64,000 bases of DNA from positions 71,197,754-71,261,753 of the forward strand of contig NC_081847.1 of the NCBI RefSeq assembly GCF_963259705.1. The letters are read 5' to 3'. The stretch's first letter is position 1. Each line of letters begins with the position of its first letter. Shown here one piece after another: positions 10,716-21,797 of this stretch. Both the position numbers and the translations under genes were made by a program. Below the pieces are notes generated by a model. That model was not told where the DNA came from. It worked only from the letters and a program-made list of their open reading frames with translations, and did no database searches. This stretch comes from Myotis daubentonii. Lineage: Eukaryota; Chordata; Mammalia; Chiroptera; Vespertilionidae.

Positions 10716-11926
10716 GGCTTCATCAGCATCACCTGGCAGCTTGTTAGACATGCAGTACATTGGGTCCCACACCAGAACTACTGAGTCAGAATCTCTGGGG
10801 TGGGACCCAGCAGTCTGTGCTTTAACCAGGGTCATGCAGTGATTCCAATGCACGACCAAGTTTGGGCAGTGCCATTCTAGAACAGTAGTCACACAGCCTC
10901 TTCAACAAACCTCTCAGCAACCCCCAGAGGGGTTGGAATTAAAGTAGCTATCATTATTATCCCATTTTCCAGAATATAAAACTGAGCCTTGACCAACACT
11001 CAAACCCAAATCTTTTGGTTCCAAGGCCCTTTTTCTTTATAGAATCCGTTTCTCCATCTGGGAAATGAGTGAATGGAACAAAAGGATCGTCCAGGGACAG
11101 GCAATGGGGCCTAAATGCTGGGCCCTGACCATGGTGCTGAATCCATGCCCCACAAACACGACGGTCACCCTGGGTTAGAAATTACGCCCCTAGAGGCACT
11201 CCTGTCTTACAGGCGCAGTGCTGGGCCCTCACCCCCACTCCCCCGGAAGCGGGAACCCCAATAACTCAGCACCAGGCTGTATTACCAACTGCCCCCTAGG
11301 TCCCCTGAGTCTGAGAAGTGGTCGAGAGGCTATCTGTGCCTTTAAGAACAAAACACAGCTCTACATCTGGACTGGTCTAAGAAGATGTGTTAACTCCTTC
11401 CTTCTCAAGCAGGGGCTGGGGATGGGTGGCTACAGACAGATCCCCCAACCCCCGGGCAGAGGAAGGCCCCAAACCGTGCAGAGGGCAGAGACACTGAAAC
11501 TTGAAAGGCCTGTAGTGTCTAGGACAGCAGCTGGGAGGCCTGGCCTGCGACGGGACTACCCGTTGGGAGGCTGGACCCCAGGAAGTGCTCCTCCTCCCTC
11601 CCGCAGCCGCCCCTCCAGCAGGCGGCCTTCCCAGCAGTGCCCATTCCCCTCCCCTTGCCTTTGTCTCTCTTCTCCATCCTCGAACAGATCTGGCCTTTCT
11701 GGGAGGGGAATAGGATGGATATTCCTAGAATTGGGGTCGGTGCTCCTGGCGCCCAAGACAGGGCCAGTCACCTCCAGGGGGAGCAGCCCAGTGCCTCTGT
11801 CCTCTGGCCTGGAAACCCCAGATTCCACCCTCCGGTCTTACACCAGGTCCCCAGGCCCCTTAACCCCTCCCCCCAAGCCTCCGAGCCACCAGGCGCATCC
11901 AGTTCCTCTGCTTGCTCTGGCTATAC

Positions 11927-12106
11927 CTTCTGGGAGCTGAAGGACTGGGTCCAGTGGTACAGTACCAGGCTCTCCTTGGGCCAATGGGCGGGGCTGGCCG
12001 CTTGGGGAGCGTCGGGGGCCTCCGCAGGCTTGGCTGCATCGCTCTCGAGCGCCGAGATGGGCCACCAGCTGCAGTTGGTGGGGGTCAGGTTGTTGGGGGT
12101 CGCCAT
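11927..12106 (-). CDS. GDAP1L1: GDAP1L1 coding exon 1 with the start codon
   Basis: The exon carries the ATG at 12106-12104 (context gtcATGGCG) and 60 codons, MATPNNLTPT ... FSSQK. It ends at AAG|GTATAG in phase 0. The N-terminus up to about residue 45 is a low-complexity Ala/Pro/Glu leader. LVLYHWTQSFSSQK is the first strand and helix of the GST N-domain, at the position where a catalytic Ser/Tyr/Cys would sit in true GSTs. An upstream ATG in the same frame exists at about 12247. The 12106 start is preferred because the peptide matches the known N-terminus and has a better start context. With exons 2 and 3 the window encodes 183 of the roughly 367 residues expected. Confidence 0.96.
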
Positions 12107-12450
12107 GACAGCCGGGATCAGAGGGAGGAAGGAAGGCGGCTCCGGCAGCAGCAGCGCGGCTCTCTCTTGCTCAGCATCACATGGCCTCGTGGAGCCGGCC
12201 CCTCTCCTTCGCTCCCTCCCTCCCTCTCCGTGAATGTCATCACTCACCGGGCGGTGGGGGAGGCGCCAGGGGGATCCCGGGAGCTCCTTCCCTCCTCCTT
12301 GCCGTGGCCCGCCCCTGGCCCAAGAGAGACAAGCTACCAGTCCTCTCCATCAGGCTCCGCGGAAGGGAGCTTGGAGCCCAGGGGAAAGAAGCCATGCCGC
12401 CCAGGTAGCTCCTATCTGGTCAGTCCCCTGCTGATAATTCCATCATTGTA
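12107..12450 (-). promoter_or_regulatory. GDAP1L1: GDAP1L1 5' UTR and GC-rich proximal promoter
   Basis: The region upstream of the ATG is GC-rich, with GGAGGAAGG tracts and a GC box-like CCCGCCCCT near 12308. It has no clear TATA box. The transcription start cannot be placed from sequence alone. The plus-strand open frames of up to about 240 codons across 11218-12450 are GC-composition artefacts. Confidence 0.6.
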
Positions 12451-12619
12451 AACAAATTCTGCCTCGATCTTCTAAGAAGCAAATATTTCTTTAGGAGAAC
12501 TGGTGTTATAGAGATTCGTTCCTTTTATAAATTAGTGTCTGGAAATAGTTTGTCTCTCTTTGAAGCTGTTACTTTCTAACTTTTCTCCTGAAGGACCTCT
12601 AAGAGCAGAAGAAGAGAAC

Positions 12620-12850
12620 AAACTATGGTTTATTGTGCATCCCGGCACTGTTCTAAAGGCTTTACAACCATCTACCCATCTAGCCCTCACAATAATCTGA
12701 TTAGCCTCATTTTACAGAGGAGGAAACTGAGGTACAAAGAAGCTAAATGACCTTGCCCAAGGTCACCTAGCTGGTAAGTGCTGGAGTTGAGATTCTAACT
12801 CAGGCTATCTGGTTCCAGAGTCTTAGCCAATACGCTCTTAGCCATAAGAC
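12620..12850 (-). repeat. MIR SINE, antisense
   Basis: A nearly full-length reverse MIR: 'ggcactgttctaaaggcttt', 'cattttacagaggaggaaac', 'ttgcccaaggtcacctagct', 'ggttccagagtcttagcc'. Confidence 0.85.
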
Positions 12851-12997
12851 CATGAGAACATATTAATATAAACAGCAGCACAGCAAGCAGTTATCAACCC
12901 ACATACTTTATATGCATCATCTCATTTCATCTGCACAATCATCACTTTTCCCAGATGAAGAAGGGGAAGCTCAGAGATGTAAATCATTGGTCTAAGG

Positions 12998-13196
12998 CAG
13001 GGGTGGGCAAACTTTTTGACTCGAGGGCCACAATGGGTTCTTAAACTGGACCGGAGGGCCGGAACAAAAGCATGGATGGAGTGTTTGTGTGAACTAATAT
13101 ATCATTACATAAAAGGGTACGGTCTTTTTTTTTTTTAGTTTTATTCATTTCAAACAGGCCGGATCTGGCCCGCGGGCCGTAGTTTGCCCACGGCTG
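12998..13196. mobile_element. Nonautonomous hAT, family 1, copy 1
   Basis: Ends are CAGGGGTGGGCAAACT and AGTTTGCCCACGGCTG. The flanking 8-mers are GTCTAAGG (12990-12997) and GACTAAGG (13197-13204), 7 of 8 matching. It lies inside an antisense MIR (about 12890-13240). Relative to copies 2-4 it lacks about 18 bp in the middle. No transposase is encoded. Confidence 0.92.
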
Positions 13197-14009
13197 GACT
13201 AAGGTCACATCTTCACCCCAGGAGACTGAGGCACAACCAGAGGAGCCCAAAGAAACAGAGGTTATCCTAAACATTCATGAGAACTTTACATAAAGTTCCT
13301 TAATATCCCCTTCTTCCCTTACTATAAATATTGTCGTAATTTATTTACCATTGAGCAAATAGATGCACCAGAAAAATAAGCTTCTAAGTTTCCAACTCCT
13401 CCCCCAAGTCACACTACCAAGGACCCCTGGCCACATCACCTCCCGGGCAGAGAAGCATGGCTCTTGAGGAATCAATGGTGTTCCTTCTGCCCATTAACAA
13501 AAGTTCTGTGGCTCATGGGTCTCTTTTTTCTTTGGCTGCCAAGGAAACTTGGAGCTACATTTTCTGCTAAGTCCTAGTCACCACATTAAGCCAACCTCGT
13601 TTAGAAAATTCTCTTTTTCAAAGTGTCTTGTTCAGTTTTATTGTGCACAGAAGGATATACTGTGTCTTGGGGGAAAATTCAAATGGCTGTGAATTCAGGG
13701 GGATAAGGCTTCAGAATTTGATCAAGGGGAGAATCTGGCCCCCGTCTGTGTCTTCCACCTGATGTATCCAGGGAGCCAGACTCAGCATCACCCTCAGTGT
13801 GTGTTCATCCCCTCAACAAATATTAATTGTGCACCCACCATGTACTAGGCACTTCAATGACACAAGAGATATAGTGATAAACAGACGCTGGTCTGCTCAT
13901 TGTATTTTTTTCCCTAGCAATATATTTTGGAAAGAGTTTCTTATCAACACAGGTCTACCCCATACTTTAAAAGATCCAACATTGTATAGATGCACCGTAA
14001 TAAATTGAA

Positions 14010-14352
14010 CAACTTCTACTGATGGACATATATAGCTGTTTCTAATCCTTTGTTATTAAAAACAATGCTGCAGTGAACATCTTTATTCATATGTATTTGT
14101 GCACATATTTGAGAATAATCTGTATGATAAATTCTTAGAAATGGAATTGCTGGATCAAAGAATATGTCTTTGCCAAAGTTCCTTCAGAAGAGGCTGTCCC
14201 AATTTATACTCCCCACTAACAGTCTATAAAAGTGTCCACTGCCCTACACCCTTGCCAACACAACACATTTTAAACATTTTAAAAAATCTATGGGTGAAGA
14301 ATGGTATCTCACAGTTTTTATTTGCTTTTTGCCTTATTATAAAAAACATTTT
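14010..14352 (-). repeat. L1 3' fragment, antisense
   Basis: Plus strand shows the reverse of an old L1 3' end: 'aaaacaatgctgcagtgaac', 'aatggaattgctggatcaaa', and 'tactccccactaacagtcta'. Confidence 0.75.
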
Positions 14353-14354
14353 CA

Positions 14355-14602
14355 GCCCTGGCCAGTTTTCTAAGTGGTTAGACTATAGGCCCATGGACCA
14401 AAGGGTTATGGGTTTGATTCCTGGTCAAGGGCACGTACCTTGGTTGCAAGTTCCCCAGTCCCAGCAGGGGGCTGTGCAGGAGGCAACCAATTGATGTGTC
14501 TCTCTCATGTCAATGTTTCTGTCTCTGCCCTCTTCCCCCGCTCCTTCCTCCCTTCCACTCTCTAGAAATCAATGGGAAAAATATCATCGGGTAAGGCTAA
14601 AA
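14355..14602 (+). mobile_element. VES SINE
   Basis: Begins GCCCTGGCCAGTTTTC, a tRNA-like head with A box-like and B box-like words ('ggtttgattcctggtcaag'), then the 'agcagggggctgtgcagg' body and a pyrimidine-rich 3' part. An antisense VES is inserted at its tail. Confidence 0.9.
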
Positions 14603-15047
14603 GAATTTTTTTAAAATATATTTTATTGATATTTTACAGCAGCCGTGGGCAAACTACGGCCCGCGGGCCGGATCCGGCCCATTTGAAATGAATGAAACTA
14701 TTGAAAAAAAAGACCGTACCCTTTTATGTAATGATGTTTACTTTGAATTTATATTAGTTCACACAAACACTCCATCCATGCTTTTGTTCCAGCCCTCCGG
14801 TCCAGTTTAAGAACCCATTGTGGCCCTCGAGTCAAAAAGTTTGCCCACCCCTGTTTTACAGAGAGGAAGGGAGAGGGATAGAGAGTTAGAAACATCGATG
14901 AGAGAGAAACATTGATCAGCTTCCTCCTGCACACTCCCCACTGGGGATGTGCCCACAACCAAGGCACATGCCCTTGACCGGAATCGAACCCGGGACCCTT
15001 GAGTCCGCAGGCCGACGCTCTATCCACTGAGCCAAACAGGTTAGGGC
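14603..15047 (-). mobile_element. VES SINE, antisense, carrying a hAT insertion
   Basis: Tail to head the SINE reads 'atattttattgatattttac', 'gatgtgcccacaaccaagg', 'gaccggaatcgaacccggg', 'ctctatccactgagccaaac'. It is flanked by AAGGCTAAAA at 14593-14602 and 15048-15057. The hAT at 14640-14853 splits it. Confidence 0.93.
14640..14853. mobile_element. Nonautonomous hAT, family 1, copy 2 (nested in VES)
   Basis: Opposite orientation to copy 1: it starts CAGCCGTGGGCAAACTACGG and ends in AGTTTGCCCACCCCTG. The flanks carry a perfect 8-bp duplication, TTTTACAG (14632-14639 and 14854-14861), made from the host SINE sequence. Confidence 0.96.
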
Positions 15048-15059
15048 AAGGCTAAAATT

Positions 15060-15990
15060 TTTAAAAAATATTTTCAAACACATGAAACAGTAAACAAAAA
15101 TAGCTCAATGAGCACCCATCATCTAGATATCATCATTCTAAAAACTTGCCAAATGTTTAATTTGGGGGAGAGGGTTTGAAGTATTTTGAAATAAAGTATA
15201 GGCATCATGATACTTCACTCACTAACAACTTCAGTATTACTTTATACTTAACACAGGTCATTTTCTTACATAAATCAACACATTTTTCACATTAAAAAAA
15301 TAACAATAAGGCCCTAATACCTAGTTCATAATTAAATTTATCCAGTTATACCAGAAATGAATGTCTTCATTGCTGGTTTCAACCAAGATCCAATCAAGGA
15401 CCATGTGGTAAATTCTGTTGTTACACCTTACATCCTAGAATGGTCCTCACTCTTTTTAATTTTTTCCCCCATAACCTTGACTCATGAATGGACTGGTCAG
15501 CTGTCTTACACAATGCTTCACTTTAGGGAGATTGGTTGGTCATTGTGGTATGTCCTTTAACTTGTCATACTCGGCCTTGTATTTCCTATAAACTAGTACT
15601 TAGATTTAAAGGATAGATTAGATTCAGGTTAAACATTTGGGGGGCCAGAATTTAATACTTGATAGGCTGTGCTGTGTGCTTCATTTTGCCTCACTTCAGG
15701 AGGTCCATAATATCTTGTTGTTCCACTATTAACGATGCCAAGTTTGATTACTGGGTTATGGTGGTGACCACATCTCTCCATGTTAAATGTTTATTTCTCC
15801 TCTCCCCATCAGAACCCTGTGGGCATCCAGTTCCTCATCAATTGATGGTCCTTGACTGAACCAATTATCAGGGATTGTAAAACAATTTTCTAATTTTGTC
15901 TTTTCATTTGCATTTATCAGTTGGCATTCTCTATTTGAATTTCATTAATTATGAATGAAGCTGACCATCCTTTTAAATGCTTAAAAGCCA
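15060..15990 (-). repeat. Old L1 (L1M-type) 3' region, antisense
   Basis: Reverse L1M-like words in order: 'gatccaatcaaggaccatg', 'tcagaaccctgtgggcatcc', 'ttgactgaaccaattatcag', and 'catttatcagttggcattct'. Strongly diverged, no coding frame. Confidence 0.65.
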
Positions 15991-17163
15991 TTTACATTTC
16001 TTTCCCAGAAAATTGTCTGGGTTTCCGGGGGACCTGGGCAATTATAACACAGCATGATGAGTGCTGACTGGGGTGAGGACAGGGGTTGTGGCAGAGCTGG
16101 GAAGGAACATCCAGCTTGCCCTGCCTCCTCAGGTGCCGACGGGCCAGTCAAGGCTTTCAGGTTCAGTGGCTCTCAGTATGGGTTTCTCTGAAGCAGATCC
16201 TGAGACAAGAATTCAAAGACAAGCAATTTGGGAGAGAAGGGAAATCCCGGGAAATGAGACAGGAAAGGCAGCCAAGGAAGGTGTGTTGTCAAGCAAGTTA
16301 GCACTGTGAGCAGCTGGAGCTTAATAACACAGGGAAATGCTGAGGCTGGTATAAAACACCTTGGCATTATCCCACCTGAGGAGGAAGAGAGCTGGGGAAC
16401 TTATATACCCAGTTGTCAGTCATTGCTCTGGGAGTGCTCCTAGGAATGTTAACTCCCCAGCAGTTCAGGCTTGTCCTGCAGTTGGCAGAGTTCCAGTGAC
16501 CACAAAAAGCCCCCTGGCAATAAATATGGGTGCTAGCAGCTGGGGGTTAGCTTGTGTGCACTGAAAGGGTAAAAGTGTGTGTGTGGGGGGGGGGGGGAGG
16601 TTTGGGGAGAAACCGGTAGGGCATCTGTTCAGGGGCCTCCAAGCGGAGATGCTAAGGATGAAGAGGAATTAGCTAAATGAAGAGAAGATGGGAAAGGGAT
16701 GCATGCTCCAGGCAGAGAAAGCAGGTGAAAAGGCCCAGAGGTGAGAGTGTGGATGGTATATTTGAGGGACTGACAGCTATTCATCTGGCTGGAGGCAGAG
16801 GTGAGAGATGAGGCTGAGTGGTGATGCCAGGCCTGTTAAGCCACCTTTAGGAGTTATCACATGTTGAGGGTACTGGGAAGTTTTAATCAAGGAAATAACA
16901 TCCAGTTTGGGTGCCAGAAATCTTAAACGGCCTGAAGTACTTATACTGACAGTCCCATGTATTAATTCACACTGGGAGCTAACTGTTCCTTCTCAGTGAT
17001 GGGGTTATTCATGCCCTTTTTCCATGGCAACTAGGGATGGACTTGCCACCAAGAGGTTGCCATTGAATGTGAACTCGGGAGCCTCAAGGAAATATTTCAC
17101 TTAGGTCCACTACTGGTAGATTATAATATATGCCACTATCCTATATAATAAAAGGCCAGGGAC

Positions 17164-17901
17164 TGCCGGGAGCCGGTCCATCCTTGCTGTTTCAAGGGAC
17201 CTGGCATTTATGGCATACTGTTCTTAATATGTTTGCTCACATTCTTGGCACTATGTGTTTTAACCAAGGTCTCTGAGAAAGGTTGTTTCCCCAGGTAGGG
17301 ATTTTCCCCTGAAGTTAGGGAGGGAATAAAACCTCTTAACTAAGTGCCAGGCGGGTAATTAATCACTTTAACTACGAACAATCATGCTTAAACTACATAA
17401 TCTTTACTCCCTGGAATGGAGATAAGAAATGCCCTAACCTTTGTAATAGAGATTGATAGGATTGAATCAACTGGTATGAATACAGATGTAACAAGACAGC
17501 AAGAGACAGAACTTAGAAGTCAGAACTCAGAAGACAGAACCTACACAGAACCTACAGACAGAAGAACTTCGCTGGAGAGAACATGGCAAAAGATCCTGGA
17601 CTGAACCTGACTACAGAAATTGGCAAGAGAACCTGACTAGAACCTGGTGACTGAACCTGGCTGGAGAACCTGGACAGAACCTGGCTGAAGAACCTAGCGA
17701 GGGAACATGGCCACAGAACCTGGCTGGAGATCCGAAGCAGAACCTCTCTGGAGATCCAGACCAGAACTTGGCTGGAGATTGTGGCTAGAGATCCTGGCAA
17801 GGCTGCTGATCAACTGAACGCTGTCTCCGTGTCATTCCTTCTTCGCTGACTCCGTCCACACCTTTGGGGACCCCTGGACCTGCTGGGGTTGGACCCCGGC
17901 A
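17164..17901 (+). mobile_element. Solo LTR of an endogenous retrovirus
   Basis: A 738-bp unit starting TGCCGGGAGC and ending GACCCCGGCA, that is TG...CA with short inverted termini. It is flanked by an exact 6-bp duplication AGGGAC (17158-17163 and 17902-17907). A 6-bp duplication fits class II (beta-like) retroviruses. A possible polyadenylation signal AATAAA lies near 17325. No gag, pol or env remains, so this is a solo LTR left by recombination. The strand is a guess from the polyadenylation signal and the position of the repeat region. Confidence 0.85.
17560..17800 (+). repeat. Degenerate tandem repeats inside the LTR
   Basis: About 15 imperfect units built on GAACCTGGCTGGA and related words, spaced about 12-22 bases apart. 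They sit in the 3' half of the solo LTR. Confidence 0.75.
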
Positions 17902-18242
17902 AGGGACCATAAGCATAATGACCGAAACGACTGCTCAACCAGTCGCCATGAGGTGCATTGACCACCTCTCGGTCCCTCCCTTCCCTGCCACCCCAAAGGC
18001 TCCAATCACAGCATGGCAAACAGGGAACCACAGCGAACGCGAAGGGGGGGGGGAGGCGGGGGTGGCGGTGGGGCAGGACTGGGGACTGGTGAGCGGCAGC
18101 AGGCGGTGGTGAGCAGCGAGGCGGTGGTGGCAAGCATCGTGGGGAAGTGGCAGCAAGCGGCATGGGGCAGCGGACATGGCCCTGACCACAGGCTAGGCCT
18201 AGGGACTCTATGCACACACGATTTTGTGTGCTGGGCCTCTAG

Positions 18243-18586
18243 TCTATAATAATAAAAGAGTAATATGCTAATTAGACCAGACAAACGAATGACCTTCCGG
18301 ATGTCCTTCTGGACAAAGCTGTGGCAGTAGGGGCCAAGGCAGAGGCGATTAGGGGCGATCAGGCAGGCAGGCAGAGTGGTTAGGAGCCAGCGGTCCCGGA
18401 TTGCAAGAGGAATGTCTGACTGCCCGTTTAGACCTGATCCCACAGGGATTCCTGTGGGATCGGGCCTAAACTAGCAGTTGGACATCCCCCGAGGGGCCCT
18501 GGATTGCGAGAGGCTGCAGGCTGGGCTGAGGGCCCCCCCCCCCCCCGTCACACCCCATGCACAAATTTCGTGCATTGAGCCTCTAG
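18243..18586 (+). mobile_element. HeliBat-type Helitron, tandem with the previous one
   Basis: Starts TCTATAATAATAAAAGAG immediately after the CTAG of the upstream Helitron and ends TGCATTGAGCCTCTAG before a T. An 11-bp stem (GATCCCACAGG with CCTGTGGGATC, 18436-18461) lies upstream of the 3' end. The 344-bp length and lack of coding mark it as nonautonomous. Confidence 0.93.
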
Positions 18587-18599
18587 TAATATAGTAACA

Positions 18600-18780
18600 G
18601 CCATGAGGGTTTTCCTGTGAAGCACTTTACAATCATTATCTGAGGTGGTATTTTTATTATCCTGATAACACAGATTAGGAAACTGATGTTCAGATGGATG
18701 AAGTTATCATTGGCCCAAAGTCAAGAGCTAACAAACACCCAAGTCTATAGACAATAGAATTCTAAGTGTCCAGACAGATA
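18600..18780 (-). repeat. MIR SINE, antisense
   Basis: Reverse MIR words 'gaagcactttacaatcatt' and 'cagattaggaaactgatgtt' follow each other at the right spacing. Confidence 0.6.
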
Positions 18781-18867
18781 AATGAGAGTATATTCATTCC
18801 ATTAAACAATTTATATCCACTAAATGATAAAAATTACAATTAAAAGATTACAATTAAAAACAGGTTA

Positions 18868-19233
18868 TCCTATATAATAAAACTTTAAAATGCAAATCTA
18901 CCAAACAGTGGAACCACTGGTCACTATGACATGTACTGACCACCAGGGTGCAGACGTTCAATGCAGGAGCTCCCACAGTGTGCTCCCACAGGGGGAGTGC
19001 TGCTCAGCCAGAGGCCGGGCTCATAGCTGGCAAGTGCAGCAATGCTAAGGACTCCTTGGGGGATGTCCACCTGCTGGCTTAGGCCCACTACTCCCCCCCT
19101 CCCCCCCCAGGAGCAGGCCTAAGCTGGCAGGTGGACATCCCCCAAGGAGTCCTGGACAGCAAAAGAGGGCATAGGCCGGGCTGAGGGAACCCCCCCACCC
19201 CCAGTGCATGAATGTTATGTACCGGGCTTCTAG
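18868..19233 (+). mobile_element. HeliBat-type Helitron
   Basis: Starts TCCTATATAATAAAAC after an A, ends TACCGGGCTTCTAG before a T. The interior has 'tactgaccaccagggtgcag' and inverted arms around 19057-19150, including GGGGATGTCCACC and GGTGGACATCCCC. 366 bp, nonautonomous. Confidence 0.9.
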
Positions 19234-19448
19234 TAATAATTTACTCTAAAAGTCCTCTTTAGCTTAGGTTACTATAATAGTTAAAATATAAAAGGCTACC
19301 AAAAAAGTATGTGCAATTTAATTTTTAAATATTATAGAAGGATAGTCAATAAAGTAGTTATATAGTTAGACTGGGGTGGGTATAGACAGGAATAAAAGGG
19401 AAATTCTGAGTGATTTTTTAAAATTGGATTTTCTGGTTTTTCTAGTAT

Positions 19449-19832
19449 TGTGAACTGAATTATAGCCCCACAAAATCCATATGTTTTAGTCCTAAACCTA
19501 AATGTGACAGTATTTGGATATAGAGCCTTTAAGGAGGTGATTATGGTTAAATTGGGTCATAAGGGTGGGGCCTTAATCCAACAGGACTGGTGTCTTTATC
19601 AGAGGAAGAGACACCAGAGATCTCTCTTCTCAATCAAGCACCAAGGAAAAGCCATGTGATGACATAGTGAGAAGGCAGCCATCTGCAAACCAGAAGAGGT
19701 CTCACCAGAAACCAACCCTGGTGGGACCTTGATCTTGAATTCCAGGTTCTAGAACTGTGAGGACAATACACCTGTTACTTAAGCCACCCAATTTGTGGTA
19801 TTTTGATATGGCAGACCAAGCAGACTAACACA
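19449..19832 (+). mobile_element. MLT1-type LTR (ERVL-MaLR)
   Basis: Reads from TGTGAACTGAATTATAG to CAGACTAACACA. It contains 'gggtggggccttaatccaac', 'gagacaccagagatctctc', 'agaaccaaccctg'-like and 'taagccacccaatttgtgg' words, in the order of MaLR LTRs. An ancient solo LTR. Confidence 0.85.
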
Positions 19833-19999
19833 CCCAGATAGAAGTGCATTATTTCTATCTTAAAAAAATATTCAAAATTGTTAAAAAAGAGATACTGCTT
19901 GATTTCTGCCTTATATTATTAGGGACAAGCTGGCCCTGGTCTTTGAACTACAGGAAAAAGGGAAGGAATTAACATGGTCTGAGTGTCCTTTAGCCAGAT

Positions 20000-20135
20000 C
20001 CTTTACAGAAATCCCACAAGAGTACTAAATTCCACACCTGACAGATGGGAAAACTGAGGCTCAAAAAACACTAAATGCTTGACCCAAAATCACCAGCTAG
20101 GAGGCAGCAGAGCTGGGAATGGGGTCCAGATCTAT
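20000..20135 (-). repeat. MIR SINE, antisense
   Basis: Reverse MIR words 'cagatgggaaaactgaggc' and 'aaatcaccagctaggaggc', followed by the tRNA-side remnant. Confidence 0.7.
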
Positions 20136-20886
20136 CTGATCCTGATTCACCTGAGCTCTTTCTCCTCATGCCACTGCCCCCATATGCAGATGCTGAAACG
20201 GTCACAGACACAGATGGGGTGCGTGTGGGTGACATCCTTCAGCCTGGACGGATCACTCAGGAGACTTTGCTTCTAAGTTCCGAGCAGATAGATGGCTCTC
20301 CTGGGAGTTAGAAGGTGCCTGAAGGAATTCTTTGTGAAAAATCCTACTGGCTAATGCATCTAATTTCTACATCTATTACATCAGGGCCTGCCGACTGAGG
20401 AAGCTACAGAGACCAGAGAAATGCTATAAACATGAGGCGGACCAGGTATGAACCCACAGGATGTGGTGGAGACTGTGAAGACCAGAGCATGAGTTCCACT
20501 CTACAGGGACAGCTGCTTCTGGCTATAGCCAATAGCTATTCTGGATTTTCAAGAACCTAGGAATCCAGATATTTGTTTTGAAATTGCTCATTTTAAAATT
20601 TGTTGATAAATTTTTAAGAATCAGGCGTAACAAAATATATTTGTGGGTTGCATCGAAGCCTTTACATTGTCCGTTTGTAGTTTCTGCTTTAGATAATTGT
20701 TGTCACAATCCTGGAGGCAGTATGCTAGTTCACACAGCCCTGTAACTCATAAACTGCTCAATCACAGCAGCGTTACGCAGAGGCTCATTTTTCAATCACA
20801 TAAAGTCCAATTAGCAGCATGGGGGGGAGGAGCAGGGAGTTCTGTCAATCTTCCCATGTGGCATCCAAGATCACCAAGGCACTGAT

Positions 20887-20925
20887 ATCCAATGGTCATT
20901 GAAATCCAATGGTCATTGAAATCCA
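20887..20925 (+). repeat. Short tandem duplication (about 17 bp, two copies)
   Basis: The word ATCCAATGGTCATTGAA is repeated directly, followed by a third partial ATCCAA. Confidence 0.9.
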
Positions 20926-21269
20926 AAGGGCAGATAATGAAGAAAGAGAGCAGAGGACCATGGAAGCACTCCTCCTTCTGCCCACCTTCCCTCAGTCAGA
21001 ATTCAGTCCTGTGGCTGCCCCCCTAAAGGCTAATCGGAGCTGGGAAACATAGTGCCAGGCCTGTGCAGCCCCTTTCCAATGACTCTGTCCTATGGACTGG
21101 AGACACAGATATCTGGGAGATGGTTACCCATCTCTTCCTCATGTAGTTATCATCATCTCCATTTTGCAGATGAAGAAACAAATCTCAGCGAGGCTAAGTG
21201 AGCTATGAGAAGTTATGCAGTCAGGAGCGCTGTCTTTCTGAGACCAATCCAGGGACATTTTCTCTATCT

Positions 21270-21797
21270 CAGTGTTTCCCAAACTTGCCATCTCATAAGA
21301 ATCAGCTACATCACTTGTTGCACATACAGATTCCTGAACCTTGCCCCAGACCTTGAATCCGAGTCAAGGAAGACTATGGTAACCTGTATTTCCATCAAGA
21401 ATCCCAGATGATTCTTATAGCAGGCTCTACACCAGGGGCTACAGCTTAGACCCGCCGTGGTCAAACTACGGCCCGCGGGCCGGATCCGGCCCGTTTGAAA
21501 TGAATGAAACTATTGAAAAAAAAGACCATACCCTTTTATGTAATGATGTTTACTTTGAATTTATATTAGTTCACACAAACACTCCATCCATGCTTTTGTT
21601 CCGGCCCTCCGGTCCAGTTTAAGAACCCATTGTGGCCCTCGAGTCAAAAAGTTTGCCCACCCCTGGCTTACACTCATCTGGGGAGCTTTGTGAATGCTAA
21701 TCTCTTGGTCCCAACCCTAGAAATGCTGACACTGACATTCTGTAAAACTTCCAGGTGACAGGTGACTGTGATGTGCAGCCCAGACTCAGAACCACTG
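21270..21797. mobile_element. MER5A-like hAT split by a younger hAT
   Basis: Left end CAGTGTTTCCCAAACTTG at 21270, right end CAGAACCACTG at 21797. The younger element at 21452-21665 interrupts it. The ends are eroded and no clear target duplication remains, as expected for an old eutherian-wide element. Confidence 0.65.
21452..21665. mobile_element. Nonautonomous hAT, family 1, copy 3
   Basis: Same orientation as copy 2. Starts CCGCCGTGGTCAAACTACGG and ends AGTTTGCCCACCCCTG. The flanking 8-mers are GCTTAGAC and GCTTACAC (7 of 8 matching). Confidence 0.93.

Larger units (their letters stand above)
5556..11926 (-). other. GDAP1L1: GDAP1L1 intron 1
   Basis: A 6.4-kb first intron with GT (donor gtatag at 11926) and AG (acceptor ctgcag at 5558-5556). 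It holds several MIR SINEs, a CA and a TG microsatellite, L2 blocks, an old hAT-Charlie-like block, a small MER5-like hAT insertion and a duplicated L2 segment. The stretch 11040-11926 is GC-rich and unique; long open frames there are composition artefacts of the exon 1 island. Confidence 0.85.
17139..18242 (+). mobile_element. HeliBat-type Helitron split by a solo LTR
   Basis: Starts TCCTATATAATAAAAGG after an A and ends GCTGGGCCTCTAG before a T, as expected for Helitrons, which make no target duplication. Excluding the LTR (17164-17901 plus one 6-bp duplication copy) it is about 360 bp, so it is nonautonomous. The interior carries the usual 'ccagtcgccatgaggtgcat' box and a G-rich tract at about 18042-18075. 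Another Helitron follows with no spacer. Confidence 0.9.

Noticed and set aside
11218..12451. Plus-strand frames of up to 240 codons around GDAP1L1 exon 1
   Set aside because: They overlap the real minus-strand exon, consist of Pro/Ser/Gly runs and resemble nothing known. GC-composition shadow.
17164..17901. Possible provirus
   Set aside because: Only one LTR is present, with its duplication on both sides. No primer-binding site plus gag/pol/env sequence lies next to it, so it is a solo LTR.
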